This document shows, in pieces, positions 14,342 through 27,300 of a DNA stretch of 64,000 nucleotides (its first letter is position 1; the number at the start of each line of letters is the position of its first letter). The stretch covers positions 250,260 to 314,259 of the forward strand of contig NW_019091470.1 of the NCBI RefSeq assembly GCF_001949145.1. Direction: 5' to 3'. This stretch comes from Acanthaster planci. Lineage: Eukaryota > Echinodermata > Asteroidea > Valvatida > Acanthasteridae. The notes under the pieces were generated by a model that was not told the origin of the DNA, searched no databases, and worked only from the letters and a program-made list of their open reading frames with translations. Made by a program: the position numbers and the translations under genes.

Positions 14342-17300
14342 TTAAATGCATGACGCGCTCGCATCTTGGCAAGTCACAACACAGTATCTGTGACCAGGCA
14401 CGCAACGGGCATCACCTGCCCATGAGCCTGGCGTCACCTGAGTAATGACTTCAAGATTTTCTTCATTGGATGCTAGCAGTCCATGCCCGATCCCACCCAC
14501 CTTGTTGTAGAACTGGTAGAGCTCGTCGTGGCTGAACTCCAGCTTGATCTTGTCCTTGCTCCCCGCCTCTTGGCCTGAGGCAACCAGCTCGAACATGGCG
14601 TTGGGCAGCTTCATCTTGGTCTGGCTGGCCTGCCCCATCTGGAGATTCAACCTCCAGTTCACCTCCTCCAACTGCAATCCGATAAATGGGACTATTTGAA
14701 AAAAAAAACAACTCTTGTGGAAAGATCTCCACTTCTGCGCAGATCGAGGGAGTGAGTTGCAACGGAGAAATGGTAAATGTTTTAACTTGAGGGATTGGAC
14801 ACATAAGAAACTGGATTTCTTTCCAACAATCCAGAGGTACTTTTCTCATGGATATGTGCACACTCGTGAACTTGAGCCACACTTGCTTTCTGCCAAGTAA
14901 CAACATTCGAAGAGGCATTTAATGCAAGCACGTGAGCATGCTTTCACTGCCGTAATTGCTTCTAATCCCGTTTTGCAAGATTGGTCTGTACAGCTTCGTC
15001 TTTTCAACCTAAAGCCCTGCTGAATGCAAGCTCACACACTATGACTATGCTGTCTTATGTCGTCACACATCAACCTACCATGCTGCCACCGATCAAGCAC
15101 ATTTCCTAGTTAACAGCTCCTGAAGGGCTCTTGACAAAAGGACGTAAGGTCTGCAACTTCTTAAGATATGAACTGATGATGTAGCTGAATTGACCAATAG
15201 CACAGATGATGATCTACGGATCACGGCCGACAACTACAAATGAGCAGTCCTCACCTGATTGGGTGCCAACGTTCTCTGCCGTAGCTTCTCTACGACCCCC
15301 TTTCCACTTGAGGTCCATGCCTTCACAAAGACTGAAACCTAGAAAAGAAAAATTTAAAAAGAAAATTTTTTCGGTTAAACCTTTGTCTATTTGACAATTC
15401 AAAACCTTGGAAATACATTCTTACAACATCCAAGTTTGCTCATATGACAGAGCAAAACCCTGTAAATTACAGAAAGTTTAGAAGGCCACCATTTCGAAAC
15501 TGTGTCAAAACTGTTGCTCCAATGTTGAACGTTCCTACCTTATCCTCTTCCAGCCCTATGTTCTGCAGTTGCTGGGCCAGCACTGTTGGTTTGGCTATGT
15601 GATAGGCAGCCTGCAAAACCAAGAATGAAGTCTTAATGAAATTGGGCCCCTCTGCCAGTTTTCCCGAGCAAATAATTCAATCAAAATCCCGGTATCTTAA
15701 AAAATTCCTTTGTCTGCATGCTGTGAGTCATATTCCGATCAACGATATCCAATTTCTTTGGAGCATCTTCTTACAATATCCCTCTTTCTAGGAAGTTTAG
15801 TCATCAGAACAGTAACACGTTCCTGTTATCCTTGACCATCAGCCATGTAGCTAATCACAGATCCATCAAGTCACTGTATGTGAGCACAAAATCCCTTCAT
15901 TCCACATTGGGGACTAAAAGCCACATAGCACTTCTATGAGAGAGCCTCGCACTTCGGTTTTATGTAATTTGCTTTGGTAAAATGCATGAATCTATACAGG
16001 TTTTGCATGGTAGCCATCTTGCAGAAAAAAATCTTCTTGTTCCACAGGGAAACCCCCTTTGTGCATACCCTGTGGAACAAAAGCACTGCCCCACAAGATG
16101 GCAGCCATGCAAACCCTCTATTCAAGTAGCCGCAGGTTGCAAGTGCAGCATCAATCTCCACCCACTGTTTTATTTACAGCCCTGTTTAAAATCACAAAGC
16201 CAGAGTGCACATATGGGCCTACCTGCTCTAGAATGAACGCTGTCGTTTCCAGGACCAGCTGTAAGTCTTTTCCCTCGAGGCCAAGGGCACTTTGCAGTTT
16301 TTCCTGCTCCTCCTCGGAAAATGAATCTTCATCCTGCAGGAACAAAAGTGGGACAAAAAGGTCTTGTGAACTCATAACAAGCATTTACATCCATATGCAC
16401 ATCATACCTCATGCTTCTATATTTTTGAGGGGTGGACTTAGATTGTAAAGGAAGCTGTCTGTCGTTTACGGAATAAAAAAAACCAAAGCATTCAGCTCAC
16501 TTACTCTGAGATGCAGTTTCTGTAAAATTCTGGAGAGTAACCGAGGGAACTTGGCAGCATCTATGTTATTGATTAGTGCTACAGCTTTCTTGATGCTGCA
16601 AAAAGGACAGGAATCAAAATGTGGTGATTGGGCGCAATCAGTTGATCACCATGATCATGTTATGCTATCAGTTGATTTGGTATATCTGGGACTTTACTTC
16701 CATTTTTGAAATAGTATTCCACGATAGCTAAGTACAAAGAAAAGACAATTAGCTGACGGCAGAATCATTGGCAAATTGTGTAACAACTTGATTGACAGAC
16801 TGCAAGAAGATCAGGCAATCGCACAGATCGACTGATTGTCCCAACACTATGCCATTTCTTTTGCAAAATATATAGTTAATGCACCTATCATTCGTTTTTC
16901 AATTACTGACAATGTAGAGGTTGTGATTTAGATGTCACGAAATCCTCATTCACCCCTAAAAGAGCCATTTCTGGAGACGGCAGTTTGCCACTAGCAGTCT
17001 AGCCTATAATTTGTGACCAAAGTGTTAACGGGAATTGTACATTTGGGACTCTCCAGTTTTTGGTCATTTTAATCTTGTAAAATTGGTCAATCCCCCCCGA
17101 AAAAAATCAATGATCTCTTTATTGCACAGACCCTATTTTTTGGAAATTTAAACTATAAATTATGAGAAAATATGACTTTCTTAGTAATAAACCAGCCATG
17201 CAAATTTGAATCCACAATGTGCCATTACTCAGTTCCCCTCATAATTTCCCTCAAAACTCAACACCCTGACCTCTTTTCAAAACATCAGGGTAAAGCAGGT

Positions 17301-17812
17301 GGGAGTATTCGACCACATAAGAAATGCAAGAAATTCGACCAGCTGTGTAGTTTTTGAATGCAGTTGGTCGAATTTTCCTCCTGGTCGAAAATTCCCGCAC
17401 TCACCCTACAGCATGATATCACAGTCATCTACCAAAGTGAATCCAAAAGTTAAAACATGTCACACCCTATCATGCCTACACTACTTCATTGTCATATTAT
17501 AAATCTAAATAATAAACATGTCCTCTGTGAGGGCGCTGCATGCAGCCCTCCCCTGGCCCTACAAATACCATCAGTAGGCCCAGCTGGCAAATGCCATGCC
17601 TCTTCCGCGCGCTGTGGCGCTACAGACCCTCCCCCTCCCTCGATTCACTTTTAGCTTACAACTCTGCAAACAACCTGACCACCAGAAACTGAACACAAAT
17701 ATTCATTCACCCCTTTCTCATGCATATGTGATTTTCACGTCTCAAAATATCGCAAACAATGCACAGCAAAATCAAAAAATTACCGAGCAGTTTGTGAGAA
17801 CATCAGCGCCAT
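14342..17812 (-). CDS. COMMD10: COMM domain-containing protein 10
   Basis: Six coding exons, in transcript order: 17812-17784, 16595-16505, 16333-16223, 15610-15539, 15338-15255, 14671-14342. All junctions are GT-AG and the phases close, giving 238 residues. Blocks match human COMMD10 in order: [48 protein letters not shown]-like [16 protein letters not shown], an [16 protein letters not shown] segment, and the C-terminal COMM domain (from about residue 130; [22 protein letters not shown]). The family forms the COMMD/CCDC22/CCDC93 complex, which works with retriever in endosomal recycling and NF-kB control. The start ATG directly precedes the conserved helical N-domain. Oddity: the frame runs about 50 residues past the FYNK motif, whereas human COMMD10 (202 residues) ends about 16 residues after it. 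Confidence 0.95.
15988..16124. repeat. Foldback repeat in COMMD10 intron 3
   Basis: Arms 15988-16049 and 16068-16124 are imperfect reverse complements around an 18-nt loop. The best-paired blocks are TTGCATGGTAGCCATCTTG against CAAGATGGCAGCCATGCAA, and TTGTTCCACAGGG against CCCTGTGGAACAA. It looks like a short MITE-type insertion between exons 3 and 4. Confidence 0.7.
17299..17405. repeat. Imperfect inverted repeat with TTCGACCA words, COMMD10 intron 1
   Basis: ATTCGACCA occurs twice in direct orientation on the left, and TGGTCGAAT/TGGTCGAAA twice on the right, as reverse complements within about 105 bp. The flanks also pair loosely (GGTGGGAG against CACTCACC). This is probably the remnant of a small foldback element. 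Confidence 0.5.
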
Positions 17813-18382
17813 GATTACGGAGTAGTGTGACCTTTGTGCTGCTGACAGCGCCCTCTAGTGACATTAGGCTTAAGTCTTAATTTCAGCTTGACAGTTAATT
17901 CTAATACACCGTCACGCATAATCTTTGATACCGGTTACAAAAAAAAGACTTTTAAGGCAAGAAGAGGGATACATGTAAGTATTTTGACGAAAAAAACAAC
18001 AACAAACGCTTAAAAGAAAGAAATTGGGGGTTGTTAGGCGGAAGTTGTACCACCCAAAATAAATGAAGTTAAATAAAAGTTGCTTTTGCCAGGCAATCTG
18101 CAAATGAAGCAGTTTCATACTGTTGTCATGGAGACAGTTTTCCAGGTCTACTTTGCCATCAAAAATCAATTATTTTTATGTAATTATATGCAGTTTTTAT
18201 GATGGTCAACCGTTTTCAGAATTGTGTTTTTATATGACAACATGTTATGTTGTACCATGGAGGAAGGAACACATTGGTAGGCTGCTGTGTATACAAATCA
18301 TGTGGAAAACGTTTGATTTTGGATTGACACATTGGTTGAGACATTTTTCCTTTTTTGGGGGACGGGGTATTTTTTGGCCACA
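17813..18382. promoter_or_regulatory. Shared head-to-head promoter region of COMMD10 and KIAA0825
   Basis: COMMD10 starts on the minus strand at 17812. The first identified KIAA0825 coding exon begins at 18383 after an acceptor-like TTGGCCACAG, so its 5' UTR exon must start upstream. The two transcription starts may therefore lie in or near this interval. AGCGCCCTCTAGTGA at 17847-17861 (reverse complement TCACTAGAGGGCGCT) resembles the CTCF core and lies about 35 bp upstream of the COMMD10 ATG. No TATA box stands out. Bidirectional promoter function is inferred. Confidence 0.5.
17847..17861 (-). promoter_or_regulatory. CTCF-like motif next to the COMMD10 start
   Basis: The minus strand reads TCACTAGAGGGCGCT. 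This agrees with the bilaterian CTCF core (CCASYAGRKGGCR) except at the first base. Binding is not shown by sequence alone. Confidence 0.4.
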
Positions 18383-21300
18383 GGCAGGTGCTGTCACCAT
18401 GTCAACTGCACAGTCTAGTCCCCTGTGTAGTCTGCCATCGGCCAGAGCAATGTTTGAGATGGGTCCACCTTGTCTGCAGACACTGCATGCTGCAATGGAG
18501 GACATCGACCGACAGCTCAGTGAAAATGACAGAAAGTAATGCTCATTATTAGAAGTTCATGCAATAATTGAATTTAAGTGTACAAATTGAGTTAATCTTC
18601 CACGTACATAAATTTAAAACCAAACATTATTTTGTAGATTCCACACTTAATGACTTGATATACATAGATGTGTACATCTTTTGTTTAGTCTTAGTATCTT
18701 ACACCTTTTGAAACATAACAAGGTTGTGTCTAATTCAAGTGGCTGGGGCTTAAAGGAGCCCAGATACTAGATATCTATGGGAAGTGTCTTCAGCCGTGAG
18801 GTAGTGGCTTTCCATAGGCTCACATATTTTTTCCAGCCTCAACCACACTTCTTGGACACAACCTAACTTTGCTTCAGCTGTTCTTTTGCTTTGGCATTTT
18901 TTTTTTACTATTTGAATAAAAAAAAAATCAGGGTTTGGGTACTTGACAAGTGATCTGTTATTTGAAAATATAAACATTTTGCTCAACCCTAGGCCCCTAG
19001 CGGACTCTGAGACTCACTCAGTGAGAGGTATTTTTGAATTTCAATAGGCACAGTTTAGCAAAATACCACACAAAATGAATGAAATTGTTTTCATAAGTAA
19101 TTTCGAGAACATCTCTTTGTCTGTGTCACCCTGAAATTTTTGCGAAAAGTTTAGATGGTCAAATTCCTTTGACCAATCAACTTGTTCAACCCATAATTGA
19201 CAGCATTGAGGACACCTTGAGATGTCTTGTGCAAGCCACCAACAGTTTGTCGGCCGATAATGACTACACTAACGTCAAGGATGCCATGGACAGTCTGCTC
19301 CATACCCCGGTCCTGGAAGAGTGCGCCTGCCTGTCTCCTGAGCCAGAGGACGTGGGCATTCTACTCAGGACTATCGTAAGTGCGGTTTTGATACTCATAT
19401 TTGGTATTTGAGTAAAGTAAAGTAAAGTACTTTGCAAAGAGCACACCATTTGTTGTTCACACCGGAAGCGAAATTTATCTTTTCAGATTGTGTACTTGAG
19501 AAACTTTATTGTTTTTATTGTTACTTTGTTGTGTCTAGAAGATGGCATGGGTGGCTTGTGCATAATGTGCTAGCCTTTTACATGTACACGTACGACTCGG
19601 GTTCAATTCCCAGCTCAGGCCATTTTATGATGCGCTTGTTGATTCTCTTCTGAGCCCAAATTGGTTTGGCTGTGGTGTGTTTGGCTTTCTTCCCTCTGCA
19701 GAAATCAACACGTTTAAACTCTCTCTGCAGTTAGATATGCAATATATGGTGGCTGTCTATTGCATCTTCATATGTATGCCTTTGGCTTGACCAAGTTGTT
19801 ATTGTGCCCTTTTTAACTCAGCCTTGTGGATGCAAGTGCGGATGATTAACCTCCCAATCAAAGGAAAAGCAAATAACTAAATTGTCTTTGCGGTTTTCAG
19901 CTACAGCATCTCACCCAGAACCCCGGCTGTGAACTGGCCACCTTCTCCCAACTCCTCTACCTCTCCTCCCACGAGGGCCTGGGCTTGCCCATCCGGGCCC
20001 CCGAGCCTGACCACTACCGCACCTCCCAGTCAGCCCTCTCCCTTAACACGGTGGCAGACTCGGCCGATGAGGCCAACGACCTCCTCTGGGAGGATATTCG
20101 CTCCCGCCTGCGCCGGTTCTTCCTGGACCGCCTCCAGCGGCTGCCCGTCGACGCTGTCCAGCGCCGGGGCGTCGACCTTCACGCCGGCGAGCGGGTGGAG
20201 TGCCTGCAGAGCCTGTGCATCCTGTACCCAGTGCGGAAGGTCTGGGGCAGCTACCAACTGCTGAGGTCGCAGCAGGTCATGACACTTATCCAGGATGTAC
20301 TGACCCCTGCGCAGATTGATGAGGTAGGTCAACCTTTGAACTCTGAGCTACATACAAGTCAAAGTCTTTGCCATTTGAAAATGCTTAGGCATAATAGTCT
20401 TACTTAATAGTGTCCTTAGCTGCGGATGCTTGTCTCAGTCATGGTCTAAGTCAAAATATTGATTTGAAATATAAAAACTCAACTAAAGTACAGTTGAGCC
20501 CCTTGACCTGGGAACGGTGCAAAAACTTTCTGAAATGAACTAAAGTTTATGTTACCAAATATTACTGATATCATACAAATAAAGTAATTTCAAATTTTAC
20601 TGTGAGCACTTTCGTCAACACAGGTGACTCGTTTTGTCACAGTGTAATTGAGATAAAAGTGTCCGCATTTGGGCCAATTAAAACAAACAGATGTGTTTTT
20701 GATGGCATAACTTTGAACAGAACCAAAGGCCACGGCTACTTGCAAAAGCAACAAATCACTCAAACCCACGACCAGTTACTGAAATAGTCACTGCCAAAGT
20801 ATATCTCTGTTTATCCAGTACAGATGTTGCTAACTCTGCCTCTATAGGGTGTGTGGAAAATATCAGAAAGTGGGAAGATCGCGGACCATTATGATTTTTC
20901 CCTCTCACCTGTTCTGTTTCCTTTTTTGTCCCTGGGTCTTCCTGAAGGCTATAACTGAAGCAGCAGAGCCCAAGCCAATCCCTACCCTGGACCAGTTGGC
21001 CCTGCGACTGCCCAAGCTAGTGGACTGCCTGGAGGGCATGATTGAAGCCGACTTCACAGTCATGCTGGCCAATGTCTTCGATGGACAGGTGAGAATAGAC
21101 TGATCTCTCAAACACTTGTGGATGGTAATATGTATTTTGGTCGAAAAACCAGTCTTTGGAAATAGGTAAACTGGGGCAGCCAACTTTTCCAGTACAGCAA
21201 AATGGCACAAATACCGACCTACATTTGTACGGTATTTCGCACCGCAACCTTACAGCCTCAGATGAGCTTTGAAGCTTTTCGTGGTGAAGCTGGAAAGTTA

Positions 21301-24300
21301 AGCGAAGAGCTTTGCAGTAGCACCATGCAAGGATATCTCTTTTGAGTATAAGAACAGGAGGGTACTCAACGTTTCGGACAATGTGCTCTTTCCGTCGTCA
21401 GGAGACAGTGTCATGACAGCCTCATTTGCCTATTCAGGCTGTGTTTAACAGTCAAATTCAAGCTCAGTCTTTCAGTCAGAATGTGTCTGTACAAAGCAAA
21501 TAGGGAAATTTTAGGCAACAAATCCAAATCCAGCATGATTCCTTGTCTCTTGGTTTAGCATGAATACTGTTGACGTCGCCCACAAGGAGATGTTGACATT
21601 TCTGAATGGCGCTGCGAGTTAAACACATGAATTGCTCAGTATTAAGAATGTTATATTTTGAATATGCCTTGTTCTTTCCAACTGCATCGATGTTGATGAA
21701 GAAACTCTTTTTTTTTTTCACTCTCAATTTTTCAGGTGGAGGCCGGCCAGGCGCTCCGAGAGATCTATCTGTGCAGCCTATCGGCAGACCTGCAGGGCCT
21801 CCTAGAGAGGGCGTGGCAGGTCAAAGGTCAGAGTCAGGAGGGGGAGACAGAGGAACAGAAGAAGAAGGCGACAGTGGGAAGGAAGATGGTGGGGAGCTTT
21901 GTGGGGTCGTCACTGTTTGGGGATGAGGACGAGATGGAGGATGACATGGAAGAATCCGAGGGGGTGGAGGTTGACATCTCAATTGAAGGTAAGAAACAAA
22001 AGTTGGAATGCCTTCCCTGCAACATTATGTTGATTGATCATGACCTGAATGGTTGATTACATGAATAAACAGGTCTTAGTTGATGAACTCTAACTCCCTG
22101 AAGCGTTTTTACTAAAAAGCTGCTTGAGTCTTCCAGTATTTTAGTCTCTACAGGAAATCGGCATTATGTCCCATATAAAGTAAAAACATCTGGGATCTAT
22201 CTTCCCCAATCCTACACAATCTACCAAAACTTTCCATGGATTTTCAAAGATCCGGCAGTACAAGGTGGACGTTTAGAGATAACTTTTCCTTTACCAGTGT
22301 TGTAGGTAAGTCAATCACAAGTCCTTACAAGTTCCAGCAAGCTCATCATAAGCCATCCAGTCTTAAGCCAAGTCACAAGCTCATCCAATGAACTGTGGTA
22401 AAGGCATACCTAGGCCTACGTCAATGCTCACCCAGCTGTACTAAAGGACTAGCCTTTGGACTTGTGATGGAAATTGACGACAACACCGACCTTTACAATC
22501 ATTTTGTTTGTCTCTCAGACACTCCAGCCGTGACTCAGGAAGAGCTGGTTCACCTTGTAGCCATTGTGGAGCAGCTGTCTGGAATGGACGCTTACATCCA
22601 CGCCCTGCACCAGCAGGCCTCCAAAGACTCCAGCCCCATGATGAAGCCTGGCCGCCTCAAGGGCAGCATCAAGAGTAAGAGCTGTGTTCAAATTAATGGC
22701 TATGGCTGGCAGTAACACACACGTGTATGAGGAAATGGCAGCAGCCGCTAGACAGTGGCTTTCCTAGGTGTGCTTGAAAGAAGAGAACAGAAAGGACTGG
22801 TGGAAGGATAAACAGTTTACCAATCCAAATGTCTAGCTGTTGATATCAAATGTGATTGGCTCCCCGCTAATATCTTACTGAACGTAGATATTTGTTTGGC
22901 GATGTGTTCAGCATAGAAGTGCATGGGATGGAGCTGTTACAGACAATCGCAATATCGTGGCACAGGCCAATGTCAAATGAGGAATCTTAGGACATCACAA
23001 GATCCTTCATTTACGCCCTTCCTCTCCTCCCTCCCCCCCCCCCACAGGTGCCCTCAAGCACACCAGGGATCCAGCCAGCCGCGAGGCTGGCCACCGCGGG
23101 GAGTACACCGGCCGCCGGGGGGTGCTGCCCGATGCCATCCCCCCACCGTTTGGCGTCATGCCTGGCATGATGACTCCAGAGACTACAGCCCAACGCAAGC
23201 ACACTGTGCTGGACAACCCTATCACTCAGGTAGGCTAATGGATTCCAAAGTTCAAACTGCTCATGAAACCTGGTATGGTGCTGGCTCTCTTAGCTAAAGA
23301 GCACCTTCTTGGGGTTGAAGGGTTGGACCCTCCCTATTGTTCAATAAGAAATACACCAGGCATGTACCAGCCTTAAGTCGGTGGGTTTACCCCTAAAAAT
23401 TAGAGCTAAGCAGTTGGCATTTTGCTAACAGAGGCTCTTTATGTTCCATGAATAAAATAAGCAGTAAGCACAGCAGAAGGCACGCTTACCTTGGAGAAAA
23501 ATTTACTCAACGTAGTGACAGAAAAATGGAAATCTCCAAGGGTGCACAACCATAAACACAGCCAGACCAAGTACCGCCATGAAATACTGCTTACGGTAAG
23601 CAAATGTTTCTGCTTTTATAAGCTCGACTTTTTCCACTAACCTGCCAAGCAGGTCCGTGAAATCAGCCCCTGATGTGGTACTGTATTGCCCTTTTGCACA
23701 CAGATCAAGTGGGATTGGGCAGCCGTCTTGGAGAGCGTTGTTGCAGACGTCTGCACCAGCCTGCCCGGCCTGATCAAGAACGCCTGCCAGTCGGCCCTGC
23801 AGCAGGAAGAGATGGTGCACGCTCAGACGCACACCGTCCACATGATCCCCGTGTGCGGTGAGTCTCGATGTCGTGTCTTCGGTTGGCAGGTTAAGGTGTT
23901 GAAAAAAATTGGAAAGTGTTAAATTGCATTGGACCTGACAAGATCTGTGTAGGAGATCTTTTTCTACTGCTGTGGAATTGAATTTTTCCAAGGACAACAT
24001 TCAAGAGAAATATAAGATATGAAGTTAGAATTTCATGGTGTATAACTTCTGATGGTTTTACACCCCCCCCCCCTTTTGACCTGTTTGATCAGTAAACAGA
24101 AACGAACATTCCAATGATTGAGTTTATGTTATCCGGGAAAGGTTTTTCTCTTGTCGTTGTTTTTGTGTTTGTTCATTTGTTTTGAATTTGAAACCCAATG
24201 CAGAGACTTGAAATACAGACTGGATTCTTTAGGAATTTCTGGTTTCATTTGGAACATTTCTTTTTCTGCAGGTGATTTGGTCAACAGCTTCTCTGAATAT

Positions 24301-27300
24301 CCAAGAAGTATTTCAAAGGTAATTTCCCAAATTTCTGTGTTCAAGCCGTTGCTTTCAGACGTACACAATTTAAAAAACCTCGTTTGTCTCATTTTAAGGA
24401 CAAAGTTTCAGAAGTGGGATTGAAATGCTAGTATAGTGTTACTGGTTTTTTAATTCAAATTTAAGTGACCCGATTTAACAAGGACTGTACACCCAATGCT
24501 ATCAGAGATCTTGTGAGCCAAAAAATTCATGAGCCTGCTCAGGTGAGACTAGAACCCACACCCTCTCACTTACCGGAATTAATGTGGAGCAAAGCTTAAC
24601 ATTCACATCTCCAGACTGAAAACAATCTATCAACGGTCTTTGCACAAGTTAAAAATCGATCAGAAGTGAAAGAAGCCTGCTTCGCTGCTTTGGTTGATTT
24701 GTAAACAAGCAAGCATTCTCTTCAATCTCTTTTTTTCAGAGCCTAGTCGATCTGGTGTCTTTCCTAGACACAATCCTGCCACTCGCCGTGAATGGAGCGG
24801 AGGGAGTGTTGAAACCACTTAGAACAGCCTTTGTCGAGGCCGTTGCCGCCAGTCTGGGGCATTACTACAGGAAAATCACAAATGTGCGTTAGGTAACCCT
24901 GAATCTCTAGATAACAAAATGATCAGTCATGTCTGGACTTGTTCAGAAAACCATACCTTTTTGTTTTTCTCCGATATGTGCTGACAATTTCACTTTCATC
25001 GACAAACTATGGTAATAACCACTCTGATATAGGATACGCTTTTTTTTCACCCTGAAGGTGCATAACCCCTGAATTGGAGCCGAGGGTGACATGCGTGCCA
25101 GAAGGGGTGAAAAAACACACTATCCCACATGACAGCATTCAACAATTGTTTTGTCACATCTCTGTCACTTAATCTGAACTACCTGGGATATTTGCTCGAG
25201 CAACCCTCCTGGATCATCCAAAATCCTTCACTGTGCAGAAAACCAATGGCACATTCTTTGCACTTTGAATTTCGAGAAGCATCACTCTCAATGTAATGGT
25301 GACAGGGCTCTACCTTCGCCAGACCTACAAAATCTAACCAAACCACTTGGACCACCACAAAGGACCATGGAGGCTCAGGGTCATGTTTTCTTTCTGTCTT
25401 TCTACAGATCTTCAACCCTGCTAGTAGTCCTGGAAAGCATTCCTACACCAACGTTGTTGAGAAGTACAAGCTACTCTCCATCGCCTCCTTTGCTGGCAGC
25501 CACCTGACCTACTACGGAGACATGTTAGGTGACGATGAATCCAAGTAAGATAAGCCTTGCATTTTAAGAAAATGTTGGCAGAAGCTCTACACGCCAAGCA
25601 CTTAAGCTGCCAGGATGCAGAGCTTCTGTGGATACAGTTTTATATTCAGAAAATGTGTTATTAAAGGCAGGCTTTCCGATCCACGTGTTAACCACTTGCC
25701 GCCGGAGTTTCCAGTACTGGACACGTAATCTTTATACGCGTGGCCGGGTCTCAGAAATCGGACAAAGGGAACTGGGCCTTGTAACAAAAGACCAGGCTGC
25801 TGGACATTACCAACATTTTGTCGCTCTCAATAGTGGAGATAATACAGCCTTGTTTCGAGACAGTATACCACGGTTTTGGGATTTAGCGCGAGCGGATTAC
25901 CACCGGGGACAAAAGCGCTCCACCACCGCAGCGATGAGCCACACAGTATCCCTGCACGCTAATCTGGTCCCTATTGAAAAGAGGTCAGCAGTGCACTGTG
26001 CCAGGTTCGTGAACAAAAGAAAATCACGTAACGCCGCACAATCTGGGCTCTTTTTACACGGCAGCAGGCCTGGCTGAAATACTCCAGCGTCAGTAGATGT
26101 TGTCTGTCAGATTAGAGTAAAAACCAGACAGTCCATTCGTGTGGGTGTAAGTGTCCAGGAAATGAAGATACGAATTTTTAAAGAATTTTTAAAACAGAAA
26201 AAGATGGTCATTATCCCACCCCAGTATCATCAATATTGATAACTGTCACTGGCGCAAAGTGGTTGATAATGTCAACGTGGAAGGACCCTGAATATATGGA
26301 GTGCATTTGTACTGTAGTCTCCTTCAAATGCTTGTAGCCGAATAGTTTTGAGAGAACGCATTTTTACCCTTATTTCTTGGCTGTGTTTCGCACTGCTCCT
26401 GCAGTCCCGAGCATTCTGCTGCTGTCGTTTTCAATCGTAAGGTAACTGCTGTCGAGAACTGACCACTGAGCCATGGCTTGTGGTCAGGTTCCAAGGAACT
26501 GACCATCTTGCCTTTTAGTGAAAAGCCAGCCAATAGTGACCTGTTACGTGAGCTTGTTTTGTTCAGTTGATTCAGGCTTGAGCTTAAAAGTTGTGTGGAA
26601 ACTCTATGTGAATTTTAAATTTGTATACTGGGTAATCTAATAGAATTTTTTTTTTCCCCAGGTACTCACTTGGCACAGTTAAAAAGCAGTATACCGAACT
26701 CATTGCAACTGTCAAAGCCGAGATACTGGACTATCAGCACCACGTGATATCCACCATCATTTTACAGGATGCCGAGAGTCATCACTGGTCTGACCAGAGA
26801 CCCTTCTTTGAGGTAGGAACGACAGTGGAACAATCTTTCCCCTCTCTTAACCACTTCCTGCCAGGTGGAGTTAGCGGCATGCAGCTCCCGCTGCCGGGCG
26901 CCTTTTCATTTTTTTCCATTTTCAAAAATTCTTCAAAAATTCATACATGTATCTTCATTTACTGGACGCGTACACCCAAACTGATGACTGTCTTGTGGCG
27001 AGTCTTATCTGACACCCAACCTCCATTGATGTGTGAGTGTTGCAGCTACGCCTGCCGCCCAGTAAAGAGCCCCCGTTGTGCGGTGTAATTTCCTCTTTGC
27101 TCTGTACATTGGCCCGGTGCATTGCTGGATGGTGGTGTTGTCTGTATACGAATGCGGCCAGATTCCACGAGTACCAGTGGTATTGTCGCGCTCATCCCTG
27201 GAGTGCTTTTGTCCCCGCTGATAATCTGCGGGCACTGGCAGTGGCAAATAATAGTACTGTTTCAAAACAAAGATGGATTAGCTCCGCCTAAAATTGCCAG

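Noticed and set aside
14463-14918. 151-residue minus-strand frame over COMMD10 exon 6
   Set aside because: Alternate frame of the last COMMD10 exon; the COMM domain reads in the other frame and joins exon 5 in phase.
24520-24600. Another tRNA-like SINE on the minus strand
   Set aside because: GGGTTCTAGTCTC resembles a B box, but no A box or convincing tRNA body was found.
25628-26077. 149-residue open frame in KIAA0825 intron 11
   Set aside because: It lies mostly inside the TTAA-flanked MITE copy 1. Copy 2 does not preserve the same full frame, and no transposase motif is visible.
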